The notes beneath the pieces were generated by a model. It did no database searches. It saw nothing but the letters and a program-made list of their open reading frames with translations, and was not told the origin of the DNA. DNA of 64,000 bases from Pigmentiphaga litoralis (GTDB lineage Bacteria; Pseudomonadota; Gammaproteobacteria; Burkholderiales; Burkholderiaceae_B), in contig NZ_JACCBP010000002.1 of the NCBI RefSeq assembly GCF_013408655.1, positions 310,001-374,000 of the forward strand. Reading direction: 5' to 3'. The position numbers were made by a program, and so were the translations under genes. Positions 28,091 through 36,774 of the stretch are shown here, one piece after another; positions within the stretch are counted from its first letter, which is position 1; every line of letters begins with the position of its first letter.

Positions 28091-29098
28091 TCAGTCCACC
28101 TGGATGTTCGCCTTGCTGATCGTGGCCTGCCATACGGCCGCTTCCCGCGCGTTCTGGGCAGCAAATTCGGCGGGCGTATTGCCCACCCCGCTCAGGCCCA
28201 ACTCGTTGAATCTGGCAACGATCTCGGGCGACGACACCGATGCCTTGACGGCGGCCGCAATCTTTTCCAGGATCGCCGGGTCCGTGCCGACCGGCGCGGC
28301 CAGGCCCCACCAGTTGCCGGTGCGCAGGTCGGGCAGGCCCTGTTCCGCCGTGGTCGGCACCGAGGGCAATGCGGCCAGCCGCTGGCTATCCGCCACCGCC
28401 AAGGCCTTCAGCTTGCCCGCGGCCAGGTGCCCGGCAACCGTGCTGATGCCGGCGCTGGCAAAAAAGATCTGGACGTCGTTGGCCAGCAGCGCCTGAACCG
28501 CCGGGGGCGCGCCGCGGAAGGGCACGTGAACCATTTCCGTCTGCGTCATTTGCGCATACAGCACGCCGGTCAGGTGCGGGGGCGTGCCATTGCCGGGCGT
28601 GCCGAAGTTGAGCTTGCCGGGATTTGCCTTGGCATAAGCCGTCAGTTCACTGAGCGAATTGACCGGCAGCGACGTGTTCACCACCACGACCGACGGGGCC
28701 AGGTTGACCTTGGTGATGGGCACCAGATCTTTCAGCGGGTCGTAGCGCAGGCCCTTGGTCAGGTACTGGTTCATGACGAAGTTGTTGGTGGCGCCCAGCA
28801 GCAGCGTGTAGCCATCGGGCGCCGCGCGCACCACGTCTTCGGCACCGATGTTGCCGGATGCTCCGCTTTTGTTGTCGATGTAGAAGCGCGCCCCCAGCCG
28901 CTTTTCCAGATCGGCCTGGATGAGGCGGAACGTGACGTCGCCGGCATTGCCGGGCGCGTACGGAATGACAAGGCGAATGTTCCGGCTGGGCCACGCGTCG
29001 GCGGCCCGGACAGCCTGGGTAGCGTACCCGGCGAGCAGCGCAGCGCCACAGACCAGGGTGAGGAGGGCGCGGCGCGCGGGTGAAGGGAAAAGGTGCAT
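28091..29098 (-). CDS. Bug-family periplasmic substrate-binding protein
   Basis: 335 residues from ATG 29098. Signal peptide ends near AVRA. Family marks: LVIPYAPGNAGDVTFR, DNKSGASGNIGAEDVVRAAP, HVPFRGAPPAVQALLANDVQ. Very similar to the protein at 20733-21737 (same PYAPGN, DNKSGASGNIGA and TPGNGTPPHL-type blocks), so both probably arose by duplication. The gene stands alone; 152 bp upstream lies a striking 20-bp palindrome. Confidence 0.92.
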   Translation of the reverse strand: MHLFPSPARRALLTLVCGAALLAGYATQAVRAADAWPSRNIRLVIPYAPGNAGDVTFRLIQADLEKRLGARFYIDNKSGASGNIGAEDVVRAAPDGYTLLLGATNNFVMNQYLTKGLRYDPLKDLVPITKVNLAPSVVVVNTSLPVNSLSELTAYAKANPGKLNFGTPGNGTPPHLTGVLYAQMTQTEMVHVPFRGAPPAVQALLANDVQIFFASAGISTVAGHLAAGKLKALAVADSQRLAALPSVPTTAEQGLPDLRTGNWWGLAAPVGTDPAILEKIAAAVKASVSSPEIVARFNELGLSGVGNTPAEFAAQNAREAAVWQATISKANIQVD

Positions 29099-29250
29099 GA
29101 CAGTTCTCAAGAGGCGGAAGGAATCTGGAATGTCTCGTGAATGGCCGGTTCACCACTGCGCACAACCGGCTCGATGCACTGCAAGGCACCCCGACAACAG
29201 GTAGCCGGCTTCAATCTATCAGGGGCCGACCCATATGCGTTATCGAAAAA

Positions 29251-29270
29251 TTCATATGGATCCATATGAA
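29251..29270. promoter_or_regulatory. Perfect 20-bp palindrome
   Basis: TTCATATGGATCCATATGAA reads the same on both strands over all 20 bases. A symmetric site of this length suits a dimeric regulator. It is 153 bases before the Bug start and 372 before the adhesin start, so the Bug gene is the nearer candidate target. Confidence 0.6.
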
Positions 29271-29315
29271 AAGTCGATAGGTCGACGTTGGCCGAAATAC
29301 TCGCAAAGTTGCGAT

Positions 29316-29353
29316 GACGTTACGTAACGTCGTATCGCCTGTGACGTAACGTC
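29316..29353. promoter_or_regulatory. GACGTTACGTAACGTC palindrome plus second copy
   Basis: GACGTTACGTAACGTC, perfect over 16 bases, at 29316-29331, and a shorter GACGTAACGTC at 29343-29353. The two share GTAACGTC, 22 bases apart centre to centre, which suits two adjacent protein-binding sites upstream of the adhesin. Confidence 0.5.
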
Positions 29354-29641
29354 CCCCACAAATTCGGGGTTAACCCGCAGTCCGTTTCACCCCTGGTGAG
29401 TCCATGCAAATGCACCCGAAAACAGCCGCCAGCTCAACAATAACTCCAATGAATTCAATGGCTTGCGTAGTGGTGGCAAGACCTCAGCCGGCCGGTAGTC
29501 GATGCCTTGTGGCGATGTGTCACCCGATGGCACACCTTTTGCAAAAGTAAATCGGACTAGCCATTCGCCCTGTGACCCGCGCCCTGCGTGACGGCATTCG
29601 GGGGATGGATTCACAGGATCGGAATTCTCGGGGGATTGAAA

Positions 29642-32600
29642 GTGAACAAGATCTATCGCACCGTTTGGAGTGACACCTTGCGTACGTGGGTTGCCGTGGC
29701 CGAGAACGCCCGGGCCAAGGGCAAGAGCGGCGGTGCGCGGGTGGGCGCAAGCGCCGCCGTGCTGCTGGGCGCCTCGCTGGTCGCTGCGCCGTCGTTGGCG
29801 GCAGGCATGCACGACACCCCGGACTTGTTGAATGGCCGGCTGACGACCGCCCCCCTGGTGGGCAGCATGACCGCCGCCCTGAGTCAGGTCAGCCAGACGC
29901 CTCAAACCGTGCAGGTCGCAAGCACGGCGCCCGCGGTGCTGCAGTCGGCCACGGTGTCCGCCATGAATGGCGTGGTGCCGATGCTGAACGCCCCGCTGAT
30001 GGACACGCCGATGGCCTCGCCATCGATGTCGCAGGTTCCGGCGGTCATCACGGCCGTGCCGTCGCTGCAGAATGTCGCGCAGACGCTCAAGGCTCCGGTC
30101 GCGGCCGTCACCGCGCCCCTGGCAGGCCCCACGCCAACCACCGTGCGGACGGTCGCCGCCACGACCACGCAGCCGGTGCGCACCGCAATCACGACGACCG
30201 CCGCACGCACCGCCCCCATCGCGCAAGCCACCCAGACCACGGTGGCCGCAGTCACGGGCCCGATCGTGGGTGGCGCCGCCGCACCGGTCGTGTCCGAACC
30301 CCTGGCCACCCTCAGCACCGCCGTGCCCAAACTGCTGTCCACCGTTGTCACGCAAAGCGGCGGTTCCGATCCCGCCTCAGGCCTGCCGACCCTGGTCAAC
30401 GCTGTGATTGCACCGGTGTCGCGTGTGGCCACCCCGAGCGGCAACGGCACGCCGTCCATCAGCCTCGTCACCGATACGCTGGATACCGTGGTGGCGCCGG
30501 TCGCGGCCCTGGTGCCCCCGCTGGCAGGAACGCCCAGCTCTCCGCTGACCCCCGTCACCGACGCCGTGGCGCCTGTCACCGCGGCCCTGACAACGGTCAC
30601 GACCCCGGTCGCCACCGCCACCACGCCTGTCCTGAACGCCGTGACCGGCGCGCTGGAACCCGTCACGACGGCGCTTGCGCCCGTCACCACACCGCTCACC
30701 CCGATCACCAACGGCGTGGGCGTGATCGCCGCGCCGGTCACCAACGTGCTGGGTGGCATCACCACGCCGCTGGCGGGTCTGCCGGTGATCGGCAACATCG
30801 TGTCGCCCACCATCGCGCCCACGCCGGTCGTGTCGGGCTCGATCGCGCCGCCGCTGAACCCCGCACCCCCGAATGGGCTGGTCATCGGGACGGCGGGCGT
30901 GACCGGCGGTGTCGGGCAAGGCCTGGCGCCGCTGACGCTGGCCGCGTTTGGCCAGCAGGAATCGTATCTGCGTTCGGGCGCCCTGGCCGTCAACCGCGAA
31001 AACATCAACGCGCGCTTCAGCGTCGTCAACGTGCTCGGCCTGCCGGTCCTGGACCTGGCACCTGTCACGGGCACGCTGACAGGCACCACGGGCGGTACGC
31101 TCCCCCAGCAGAACCTGACCCTGCTGGGCGGTGTCACGTCGGGCAACTACATCACCAACATCAATTCCGGCCTGACCTACAACAACGGCCTGCTGCTGCC
31201 CGGCACCACGCCGCCGTCGTACGTGCAAGGCAACAACTGCCTGAACGTGCTCGGCCTGGCCGGCGCAACCTGCTGGGACGTGCCTGCCGCGCAGAACAAC
31301 CAGGTCCTGATCGGTGACGGCGCGTCGGCCAACGGGTCGCAGGAAGTGGTGATCGGTACCAACGCGCGCCACCTGCTGCCAAACGAAAACGCGAACGACA
31401 TCTTTACCGACCCCAACATGATCGGTGTGCCCAACACCAACTACGCGGTACGCAAGGGCCACTCGGTGGTGATCGGCGACAACACGCTGGGTACCGCGAA
31501 CGGCCAGACCATCATCGGCGCCGAAGCCACGTCCAACGTCGCTGGCGGCGTCGCCATCGGCTTCCAGTCCGTGGCCAATCGCGTGGGTACCGGCGTCGAG
31601 GCCTACAGCGGCCTGGCCGTGCCCGTGCAAGGCGTGGTGTCTGTCGGCAGCGCTGGCGCCGAACGCCAGATCACCAATGTGGCGGGCGGCACGGTCGATA
31701 CCGACGCCGTCAACCTGCGCCAGTTGCGCGCACTGGAAACGCAGATCACCGTGGGCGATGCCAACGCGATCCAGTACGACGACGTCAGCAAAGGCACCGC
31801 GACCCTGGCCGGCGTGGGCGGCACCACGATCACGAATCTGAAAGCCGGCGCGGTCTCGGCCACCAGCACCGATGCCGTGAATGGCTCGCAGCTGAACGCA
31901 ACCAACACGGCCGTGACCACGATCGACAACTCGGTCAATACCCTCAACAACTCGGTCAACACGATCAACAACGCCGGCACCAAGTACTTCCGCGCCAACT
32001 CGACGCTGGCCGCATCGGATGCGACCGGCATCGACGCGGTGGCCGCGGGCGGCAATGCCGTGGCGTCGGCTGCGAATGGCCTGGCATTGGGCACGGGCGC
32101 CAACGCGTCGCTCGCCAACAGCGTGGCGCTGGGCGCGGGTGCGACCACCACGACGGGCGCGCAAGCGGGCTACACGGGCTTTGCCCTGACCGCTCCGCAA
32201 ACGTCGGCCGGTGAAGTGTCGGTGGGTTCGGCAGGCGCCGAACGCAAGCTGACCAACGTGGCCGCTGGCAGCCTGGACACCGATGCCACGAACGTGGCGC
32301 AATTGCGCGCGGTGCGTTCGCAGATTGGCGACCTGGACGGCCTGGCCGTGAAGTATGACGACGCCACCAAGGGGTCGTTGACGCTGAACCCGGGCGGCAC
32401 GTCCACCCGCGTGACCAACGTCGCGGCCGGCGCATTGACGCCGACCAGCACCGACGCGGTCAACGGCGCACAGCTGAACACCACCAACCAGAACGTCACC
32501 ACGGTCACCAACACGGTCACCACCCTGGGCGACACCGTCAACACGATCGACCTGCAAGGCACACGCTTCTTCCGCGCCAATTCGACCCTGGCCGGTGCGT

Positions 32601-34969
32601 CGGCAACGGGCATCGACAGCGTGGCGGCGGGTGGCGCAGCGGCGGCCTCGGCCACCAACTCGGTCGCCCTCGGCACCGGCGCCAACGCCACGCAGGCCAA
32701 CAGCGTCGCGCTGGGCGCCGGAGCGGGCACCACGGTTGGCGCACAGACCAACTACGCGGCGTTCGCCCTGGCCGCGCCGCAAAGTTCCGCGGGCGAAGTG
32801 TCGATTGGTTCGGCAGGCGCCGAACGCAAGCTGACCAATGTAGCCGCCGGCAGTGCCGACACCGATGGCACCAACGTTGCCCAACTGCGCGCCGTCAGCT
32901 CGCAACTTGGCGACCTGGACGCCCTGGCCGTCAAGTATGACGATGCCAGCAAGAGCCAGCTGACGCTGAACGCAGGCGGCGCGTCCACCCGCATCAGCAA
33001 CGTGACGGCAGGCGCATTGACCGCCACCAGCACCGACGCGGTCAACGGCGCGCAATTGAACGCCACCAACCAGAACGTCACGACGGTCACCAATACTGTC
33101 ACCACGCTGGGCGACACGATCAACACGATCGACCTGCAAGGCACCCGTTACTTCCGCGCCAACACGGCCCTGGCCGGTGCGGCCGCGACCGGCGCCGACA
33201 GCGTGGCGGCAGGGGGTGCGTCGACAGCATCGGCAGCCAACTCGGTTGCGCTGGGCACAAACGCCGCGGCCACGCAGGCCAACAGCGTGGCGTTGGGCGC
33301 AGGGTCCACGACGTCGGTGGGCGCGCAGACTGGCTATACGGCGGTGGCCCTGGCCGCGCCACAGAACTCGGCCGGTGAAGTCTCGATTGGTTCGGCAGGC
33401 GCCGAACGCAAGCTGACCAACGTCGCGGCCGGCAGCATCGATACGGATGCCGCCAACATTGCGCAATTGCGGGCCGTGGGCTCGCAGGTGACGCAGCTCG
33501 ATCAGCTGGCCGTCAAGTACGACGACGCGACCAAGACCGTGCTGACGCTCAATGCCGGCGGCGGCTCGACCCGCATCACCAACCTGTCTCGCGGCGCGGA
33601 AACGGCTGCCAGCACCGACGCCGTGAACGGCTCGCAGCTGTGGGGATGGACGCAGGACACCACCAATGTCCTGAGCAATACCAGCCTCTACAACAGCATC
33701 CAGACCATCAACACCAGCGGCGGTTCGCCCTACTTCCGCGCCAATTCGACACTCCCCGGCGCACAGGCCACCGGCATCGACAGCACGGCAGCGGGTCCGC
33801 AAGCGATTGCGGCGGGCGCAAACAGCGTGGCCACGGGCAAGTCCGCCAACGCTGCGGCCGACAACTCGGTAGCCACCGGCAATGCCGCGGCCGCCACGGG
33901 CACGGCGGCCGTCGCGGTGGGCTCGAACTCCACCGCCAGCGGCGCGCAATCGACTGCAGTGGGCGCTGACGCCAAGGCCACGGCCAGCAACAGCGTGGCG
34001 CTGGGCAGCGGGTCGGTGGCAGACCGGTCCAACAGCGTGTCGGTCGGCGCCGTGGGCGCCGAACGCCAGATCACCAACGTGGCAGACGGCGTGGCCGACA
34101 CCGATGCGGCCAACGTCCGCCAGGTCAAGGCGATCTCGGGCGACGTCACCAACGTGATCGCCGGCAAGGACGGCATGTTCCAGGTTGAAAACTCGCTGGC
34201 ACGGGCCAAGCCGGCCGCCACGGGCGTGGACTCGGTGGCGGGCGGCGCGGGCGCGCTGTCGGCCGGTGCGCAAGCCACGGCACTGGGCAACGCGGCCAAT
34301 GCATCGGGCAGCAATGCCACGGCCGCCGGCAACGGCGCGGTCGCCTCGGGCACCAACACGGCCGCGCTGGGACAAGGCGCCGTGGCATCGGGCGCCAATG
34401 CGTCGTCGTTCGGTCAGGCTGCCGTGGCCTCGGGCGCCAATGCGGTTGCGATTGGCAACAATGCGCAGGCACAGGCCTCGGGCAGCATGGCGCTGGGCAA
34501 CGGCACGCAGGTGGCTTCCGCCGCGACCAACAGCGTGGCGATCGGTACGTCATCGGTGGCCACCCGCGACAACTCGGTCTCGGTGGGCGGCGGCGCGACG
34601 GGGGATCGTCAGATCACCAACGTGCGGGCCGGCACCCAAGGCACCGATGCCGTCAACGTGCAGCAACTGCGTGATGCGACGTCGAGCTTTGGCGACGACC
34701 TGAACAACCTGCGTGGCGACCTGCGCAAATACGAACGCAATTCGTATGCGGGTGCGGCGTCGGCGATGGCCGTGGCAGGCTTGCCGTCGGCCTACCAGCC
34801 TGGCAAGAGCATGGCGTCGGCCGCGGTCAGCAACTACCTCGGCCAGTCCGCGGTGGCGATCGGCGTGTCGACGATTACCGACAACGGCCGCTGGGTCTAC
34901 AAGTTCGCGGGCAACGTGAACTCGCAGGGCAAGCTCGGTGCGGTGGTCGGCGCCGGTTACCAATTCTGA
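29642..34969 (+). CDS. Trimeric autotransporter adhesin (YadA/Hia type) with ESPR
   Basis: About 1775 residues from GTG 29642, after GGGGGATT. The N-terminus MNKIYRTVWSDTLRTWVAV is the extended signal peptide region of type Vc autotransporters, followed by AVLLGASLVAAPSLAAG. Residues about 100-420 are rich in Thr, Val, Pro and Ala. Then come YadA-head motifs (ANSVALGxGA), HANS/neck connectors (LTNVAAGS.DTDATNVAQLR, STDAVNGAQL), three 194-residue modules, and a C-terminal YadA anchor ending in VVGAGYQF. It forms trimers that bind surfaces or hosts after export through its own barrel. Downstream lies a lipoprotein gene probably in the same operon. Confidence 0.95.
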   Translation: MNKIYRTVWSDTLRTWVAVAENARAKGKSGGARVGASAAVLLGASLVAAPSLAAGMHDTPDLLNGRLTTAPLVGSMTAALSQVSQTPQTVQVASTAPAVLQSATVSAMNGVVPMLNAPLMDTPMASPSMSQVPAVITAVPSLQNVAQTLKAPVAAVTAPLAGPTPTTVRTVAATTTQPVRTAITTTAARTAPIAQATQTTVAAVTGPIVGGAAAPVVSEPLATLSTAVPKLLSTVVTQSGGSDPASGLPTLVNAVIAPVSRVATPSGNGTPSISLVTDTLDTVVAPVAALVPPLAGTPSSPLTPVTDAVAPVTAALTTVTTPVATATTPVLNAVTGALEPVTTALAPVTTPLTPITNGVGVIAAPVTNVLGGITTPLAGLPVIGNIVSPTIAPTPVVSGSIAPPLNPAPPNGLVIGTAGVTGGVGQGLAPLTLAAFGQQESYLRSGALAVNRENINARFSVVNVLGLPVLDLAPVTGTLTGTTGGTLPQQNLTLLGGVTSGNYITNINSGLTYNNGLLLPGTTPPSYVQGNNCLNVLGLAGATCWDVPAAQNNQVLIGDGASANGSQEVVIGTNARHLLPNENANDIFTDPNMIGVPNTNYAVRKGHSVVIGDNTLGTANGQTIIGAEATSNVAGGVAIGFQSVANRVGTGVEAYSGLAVPVQGVVSVGSAGAERQITNVAGGTVDTDAVNLRQLRALETQITVGDANAIQYDDVSKGTATLAGVGGTTITNLKAGAVSATSTDAVNGSQLNATNTAVTTIDNSVNTLNNSVNTINNAGTKYFRANSTLAASDATGIDAVAAGGNAVASAANGLALGTGANASLANSVALGAGATTTTGAQAGYTGFALTAPQTSAGEVSVGSAGAERKLTNVAAGSLDTDATNVAQLRAVRSQIGDLDGLAVKYDDATKGSLTLNPGGTSTRVTNVAAGALTPTSTDAVNGAQLNTTNQNVTTVTNTVTTLGDTVNTIDLQGTRFFRANSTLAGASATGIDSVAAGGAAAASATNSVALGTGANATQANSVALGAGAGTTVGAQTNYAAFALAAPQSSAGEVSIGSAGAERKLTNVAAGSADTDGTNVAQLRAVSSQLGDLDALAVKYDDASKSQLTLNAGGASTRISNVTAGALTATSTDAVNGAQLNATNQNVTTVTNTVTTLGDTINTIDLQGTRYFRANTALAGAAATGADSVAAGGASTASAANSVALGTNAAATQANSVALGAGSTTSVGAQTGYTAVALAAPQNSAGEVSIGSAGAERKLTNVAAGSIDTDAANIAQLRAVGSQVTQLDQLAVKYDDATKTVLTLNAGGGSTRITNLSRGAETAASTDAVNGSQLWGWTQDTTNVLSNTSLYNSIQTINTSGGSPYFRANSTLPGAQATGIDSTAAGPQAIAAGANSVATGKSANAAADNSVATGNAAAATGTAAVAVGSNSTASGAQSTAVGADAKATASNSVALGSGSVADRSNSVSVGAVGAERQITNVADGVADTDAANVRQVKAISGDVTNVIAGKDGMFQVENSLARAKPAATGVDSVAGGAGALSAGAQATALGNAANASGSNATAAGNGAVASGTNTAALGQGAVASGANASSFGQAAVASGANAVAIGNNAQAQASGSMALGNGTQVASAATNSVAIGTSSVATRDNSVSVGGGATGDRQITNVRAGTQGTDAVNVQQLRDATSSFGDDLNNLRGDLRKYERNSYAGAASAMAVAGLPSAYQPGKSMASAAVSNYLGQSAVAIGVSTITDNGRWVYKFAGNVNSQGKLGAVVGAGYQF
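31976..33721 (+). repeat. Three tandem 582-bp (194-codon) modules inside the adhesin gene
   Basis: Modules start at 31976, 32558 and 33140, each at an exact 582-bp step, and the pattern resumes in register at 33722 with a diverged fourth start (GSPYFRANSTL). Each starts G(T/S).(Y/F)FRAN, carries an AGEVS(V/I)GSAGAERKLTN block and ends near GD(T/I)VNTIDLQ. Confidence 0.9.
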
Positions 34970-35016
34970 TGCGCAACCCCACCATGATCCGGCACCACCC
35001 ACCCACGGAGAATTCC

Positions 35017-35907
35017 ATGTCCCACCCACGCAAGGGCGCACTCGTCGCGGCATCCCTGCTGACGCTGCTGGTGCTGAGCGGCTGCTCGATGTTCAAGGGC
35101 GGCGCCACCAGCCGCCCGGTCGTCGCCAACGCCGATGCCGGCGCTCCGCAGTTCCCGGACAAGGCCAGCGCGACCCTGAAGGAAGGCACCTTCGCCAACA
35201 TCGAAAACCTGCGCAAGATGATTCCTGGCCTGACCAAGCCGCAGGTGTACGACCTGGTCGGTCCGCCGCACTTCAGCGAGGGCGTCTTCAACGTGCGGCA
35301 GTGGGACTACATCTTCAACTTCCGCACGGGCAAGGGGAACGAGTACCTGGTCTGCCAATACCAGATCAAGTACGACGACGCCATGCGCACGCAGACCGGT
35401 GCGTGGGACAAACGCGAGTGCGCCGACATGGTGTTCCCGCGTCCGGTGGCCGCGCCGCCACCCCCGCCGCCGCCCGCACCCGTGGTCGCGCCCGTCGCCC
35501 CACCGCCCCCTCCGGCGCCGCGCCGCGTGACGCTGGCCGCCGATGCCTTGTTCGATTTCGGCAAGTCCGACATCAACAGCATTTCGACGGCAGGCCGTCG
35601 CCGGCTGGATGAGCTGAGCCGCGAGATCCGCGCCGTCGATGTCGAACGGGTCCATGTGGTCGGACACGCCGACCGCATCGGCAATGCCGCGACCAACGAC
35701 ACGCTGTCTCGCGAACGGGCCGCCACGGTCACGAGCTACCTCGTCCGCGCCGGCGTGCCGGGCAATGTGGTGACGTCGGATGGCCGCGGATCGCGCGAAC
35801 CGGTGGTCCAGTGCACACAAAGCAACCGGACGGCATTGATCGCGTGCCTGGCGCCCAACCGGCGGGTCGAACTCGAAATCACGGGCAAGGCCGAGGCACG
35901 CCGCTAG
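35017..35907 (+). CDS. Outer-membrane lipoprotein with BamE-like and OmpA-like domains
   Basis: 296 residues from ATG 35017, after CGGAGAATTCC. Lipobox LVLSGC with Cys23, Ser at +2 for outer-membrane sorting. The first folded part (about residues 60-130) has LTKPQVYDLVGPPHFSEGVF and WDYIFNFRTGKG, the pattern of the SmpA/OmlA (BamE) family. A Pro-rich linker follows, then an OmpA-like peptidoglycan-binding domain with LFDFGKSDI, VGHADRIGN and LSRERAATV. It lies 47 bases behind the adhesin gene on the same strand, so it may help insert the adhesin, as accessory lipoproteins such as SadB do. That role is inference. Confidence 0.85.
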   Translation: MSHPRKGALVAASLLTLLVLSGCSMFKGGATSRPVVANADAGAPQFPDKASATLKEGTFANIENLRKMIPGLTKPQVYDLVGPPHFSEGVFNVRQWDYIFNFRTGKGNEYLVCQYQIKYDDAMRTQTGAWDKRECADMVFPRPVAAPPPPPPPAPVVAPVAPPPPPAPRRVTLAADALFDFGKSDINSISTAGRRRLDELSREIRAVDVERVHVVGHADRIGNAATNDTLSRERAATVTSYLVRAGVPGNVVTSDGRGSREPVVQCTQSNRTALIACLAPNRRVELEITGKAEARR

Positions 35908-35944
35908 CAGCTTCAACAAGTTTAGAAAGGGTGGCCCGGATCGG

Positions 35945-36256
35945 CGCAACGCCGCAGCACATCGCAGGCGGGCAACGCAGGACGGCAACGAACACGGCAG
36001 CGCAGGACGGCAAGGCAGGCAGACAACGCAGGACGGCAGGACACGAAGGCAACGCACTGGCGCAACGCATCATGGCAACGCACGGCAGGCAACGCATCGA
36101 TCGGGACATCGACCGCAACGCTCCGGCGCAACGCCATCGAGGCAAGGCACAGGCGCAACGCATTCGCTGCAACGCCGCCGGGCAGCGTCATCCGGCAACG
36201 CAGTCAGGCAACGCCATCGGGCAACGCAGTCAGGCAACGCATCGGCGGCAAAGGCG
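35945..36256. repeat. Degenerate 13-bp tandem array (GGCAACGCA-type units)
   Basis: About 24 units of roughly 13 bp, with a few 14-bp units. GCAACGC occurs 14 times exactly; the last run, at 36194, 36207, 36220 and 36233, has exact 13-base spacing. The region from 35908 to 36421 holds no supported gene; several open frames read through the array but they have no family and no ribosome site. Confidence 0.8.
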
Positions 36257-36325
36257 CTGATCCGGTAGCAGTCAAGCAGGTAACGAGAAAGGACCGCCGG
36301 CCGGAGTCATCCGCCGGAGGGTGAA

Positions 36326-36352
36326 GGGGAGCTCAGGCTCCCCTCTTTTTTT
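36326..36352 (+). terminator. Intrinsic terminator
   Basis: GGGGAGC-TCAG-GCTCCCC stem-loop at 36326-36343 followed by a T-run, behind the adhesin/lipoprotein operon and the 13-bp array. Confidence 0.9.
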
Positions 36353-36421
36353 GGCGGTTTGGCGACGGCGCGTCGCCGGGGTAGCATGGTTGACTCACTC
36401 TTCCCAGTTCAGGAATCCGTC

Positions 36422-36769
36422 ATGTCCGCACCTTCGTTCACCCCGCTTTCCGACAACTTTGCCGTAGCGCCGCAACTGGCCCCCGAAGACATGGCCGCCC
36501 TGGCCGCCGCCGGCTTCAAAAGCGTGATTAACAACCGTCCCGACTTTGAAGGCGGCGCCGACCAGCCCGCCGCCGACACCATTGGCGAAGCCGCCCGTGC
36601 CGCCGGCCTGAACTACGTGCACCAGCCCGTCAACGGCGCCAACATCCAGGCAGGCGACGTCGCCACCTTTGCGCAGCAGCTCGACACGCTGCCGGGCCCC
36701 GTCCTGGCCTTCTGCCGTAGCGGCGCGCGCAGCACCCGCCTGTATCAACTCGCCATCGCGCAGCGTTAA
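36422..36769 (+). CDS. TIGR01244-type phosphatase/sulfurtransferase-like protein
   Basis: 115 residues from ATG 36422. The fold of the small DSP-like group is seen in DNFAVAPQLAPEDMAALAAAGF, SVINNRPDFEG and the active-site loop FCRSGARSTRLY with Cys and Arg. Similar domains are fused to, or adjacent to, Blh-type metallo-hydrolases in biofilm and sulfide control; whether this one is a phosphatase or a persulfide-handling protein is open. It is 5 bp before a large DUF748 gene. Confidence 0.8.
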   Translation: MSAPSFTPLSDNFAVAPQLAPEDMAALAAAGFKSVINNRPDFEGGADQPAADTIGEAARAAGLNYVHQPVNGANIQAGDVATFAQQLDTLPGPVLAFCRSGARSTRLYQLAIAQR

Positions 36770-36774
36770 GCGGC

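Larger units (their letters stand above)
29099..29641. other. Intergenic region with palindromes, between divergent Bug and adhesin genes
   Basis: About 540 bases with no gene I can support. AT-richer than surroundings in its middle. It holds two perfect palindromes listed separately, a further CATATG copy at 29232-29237 and the adhesin ribosome site GGGGGATTGAAA. Both divergent genes are likely controlled here. Confidence 0.6.

Noticed and set aside
30377..34375. Open frame of over 1300 codons on the minus strand opposite the adhesin
   Set aside because: A shadow of the repetitive GC-rich adhesin; no family motifs, and the plus strand has ESPR, head motifs and anchor.
35945..36256. CRISPR array
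   Set aside because: Units of 13 bp without 30-bp spacers and no cas genes.
35811..36260. Open frames through the 13-bp array on both strands
   Set aside because: No ribosome site, no family, repeat period not a multiple of 3; treated as non-coding repeat.
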